From positions 1-12,899 of the forward strand of contig QNCE01000033.1 of the NCBI GenBank assembly GCA_003644405.1: a stretch of DNA of 12,899 nt. The letters run 5' to 3'. The notes under the pieces are model-generated. The model was not told where the DNA came from. It ran no database searches and saw only the letters and a list, made by a program, of their open reading frames with translations. Numbering within the stretch: position 1 is the stretch's first letter; the number at the start of each line of letters is the position of its first letter. A program made the translations under genes and the position numbers. This document shows positions 12,797 to 12,899 of the stretch, in pieces. Source of the stretch: Candidatus Omnitrophota bacterium. Its GTDB lineage: Bacteria; Omnitrophota; Gorgyraeia; Duberdicusellales; 4484-171.

Positions 12797-12899
12797 AGTT
12801 ATTTATAGATACAGCAAACTTAGAAGAGATTAGAAAAGCTAACTCTTATGGAGTATTAGACGGAGTTACCACCAACCCTACTCTCTTAGCTAAAGAGAA
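12793..12899 (+). CDS. Transaldolase / fructose-6-phosphate aldolase family, N-terminal part (cut by window end)
   Basis: Small transaldolase (TalC/FSA type) that transfers dihydroxyacetone units between sugar phosphates, or cleaves fructose 6-phosphate. Only 35 complete codons are present. Seen: MKLFIDTANLEEIRKA with the conserved Asp of FIDTAN, and GVLDGVTTNPTLLAKE with the family signature TTNP(T/S)L. The Schiff-base Lys lies beyond the window, so transaldolase and aldolase cannot be separated. The ATG overlaps the kinase TGA as ATGA and is preceded by a strong ribosome site. Pairing with a ROK kinase suggests a shared sugar-phosphate pathway (inference). Confidence 0.92.
   Translation, partial: MKLFIDTANLEEIRKANSYGVLDGVTTNPTLLAKE

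Overview
This is an AT-rich, gene-dense bacterial chromosome segment, and every supported gene is on the + strand. Release factor 1, its methyltransferase PrmC, MurA and RsfS mark it as bacterial and peptidoglycan-making. Lysine-, isoleucine- and glutamate-rich proteins, AAA/AAG-rich coding and very tight packing suggest a small-genome, possibly anaerobic or thermotolerant, uncultured lineage. A candidate phylum such as Omnitrophota is a guess from general character, not something the sequence proves.

Region 1 (1-9794) is one unbroken co-directional array: rpmE (3' end) - prfA - prmC - murA - trpG - trpD - trpC - trpF - trpB - trpA - M16 zinc peptidase - rsfS. Each junction is an overlap or a gap of at most one base, so the array is probably co-transcribed and translationally coupled. 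It joins translation termination (RF1 and its modifying enzyme), cell-wall synthesis (MurA) and the tryptophan pathway from chorismate/glutamine to tryptophan. trpE is not in the window. Catalytic residues are recognisable in almost all of these proteins. The exception is TrpF, where the usual Gly-rich phosphate-binding segment after the catalytic Asp is replaced. rsfS appears to start at a CTG codon directly after the peptidase stop.

Region 2 (9795-10136) holds no conventional gene but is highly organised. An AT-only palindrome with a T-run is followed by a strong sigma70-type promoter carrying a perfect inverted repeat in its spacer. Then come two tiny open frames (24 and 21 codons), each with a strong Shine-Dalgarno sequence and encoding almost pure lysine/alanine peptides, and a very stable GC-rich hairpin with a GAAA loop. 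I read this as a dedicated two-gene operon for polylysine micropeptides of unknown function. It is the most unusual feature here.

Region 3 (10137-10498) is a damaged hypA-like gene. Its Ni-binding MHE start is kept, the frame is broken, and the zinc-finger part appears to be deleted. A good promoter for the next gene follows.

Region 4 (10499-11698) is a membrane-anchored diguanylate cyclase (GGEEF with an intact RxxD inhibitory site) fused to a C-terminal PilZ c-di-GMP-binding domain.

Region 5 (11699-12899) is a spacer with a possible leaderless promoter, then a ROK-family sugar kinase split by a one-base frameshift, overlapping by ATGA with the start of a transaldolase-family gene cut by the window end. 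The kinase and aldolase probably act together in sugar or sugar-phosphate metabolism.
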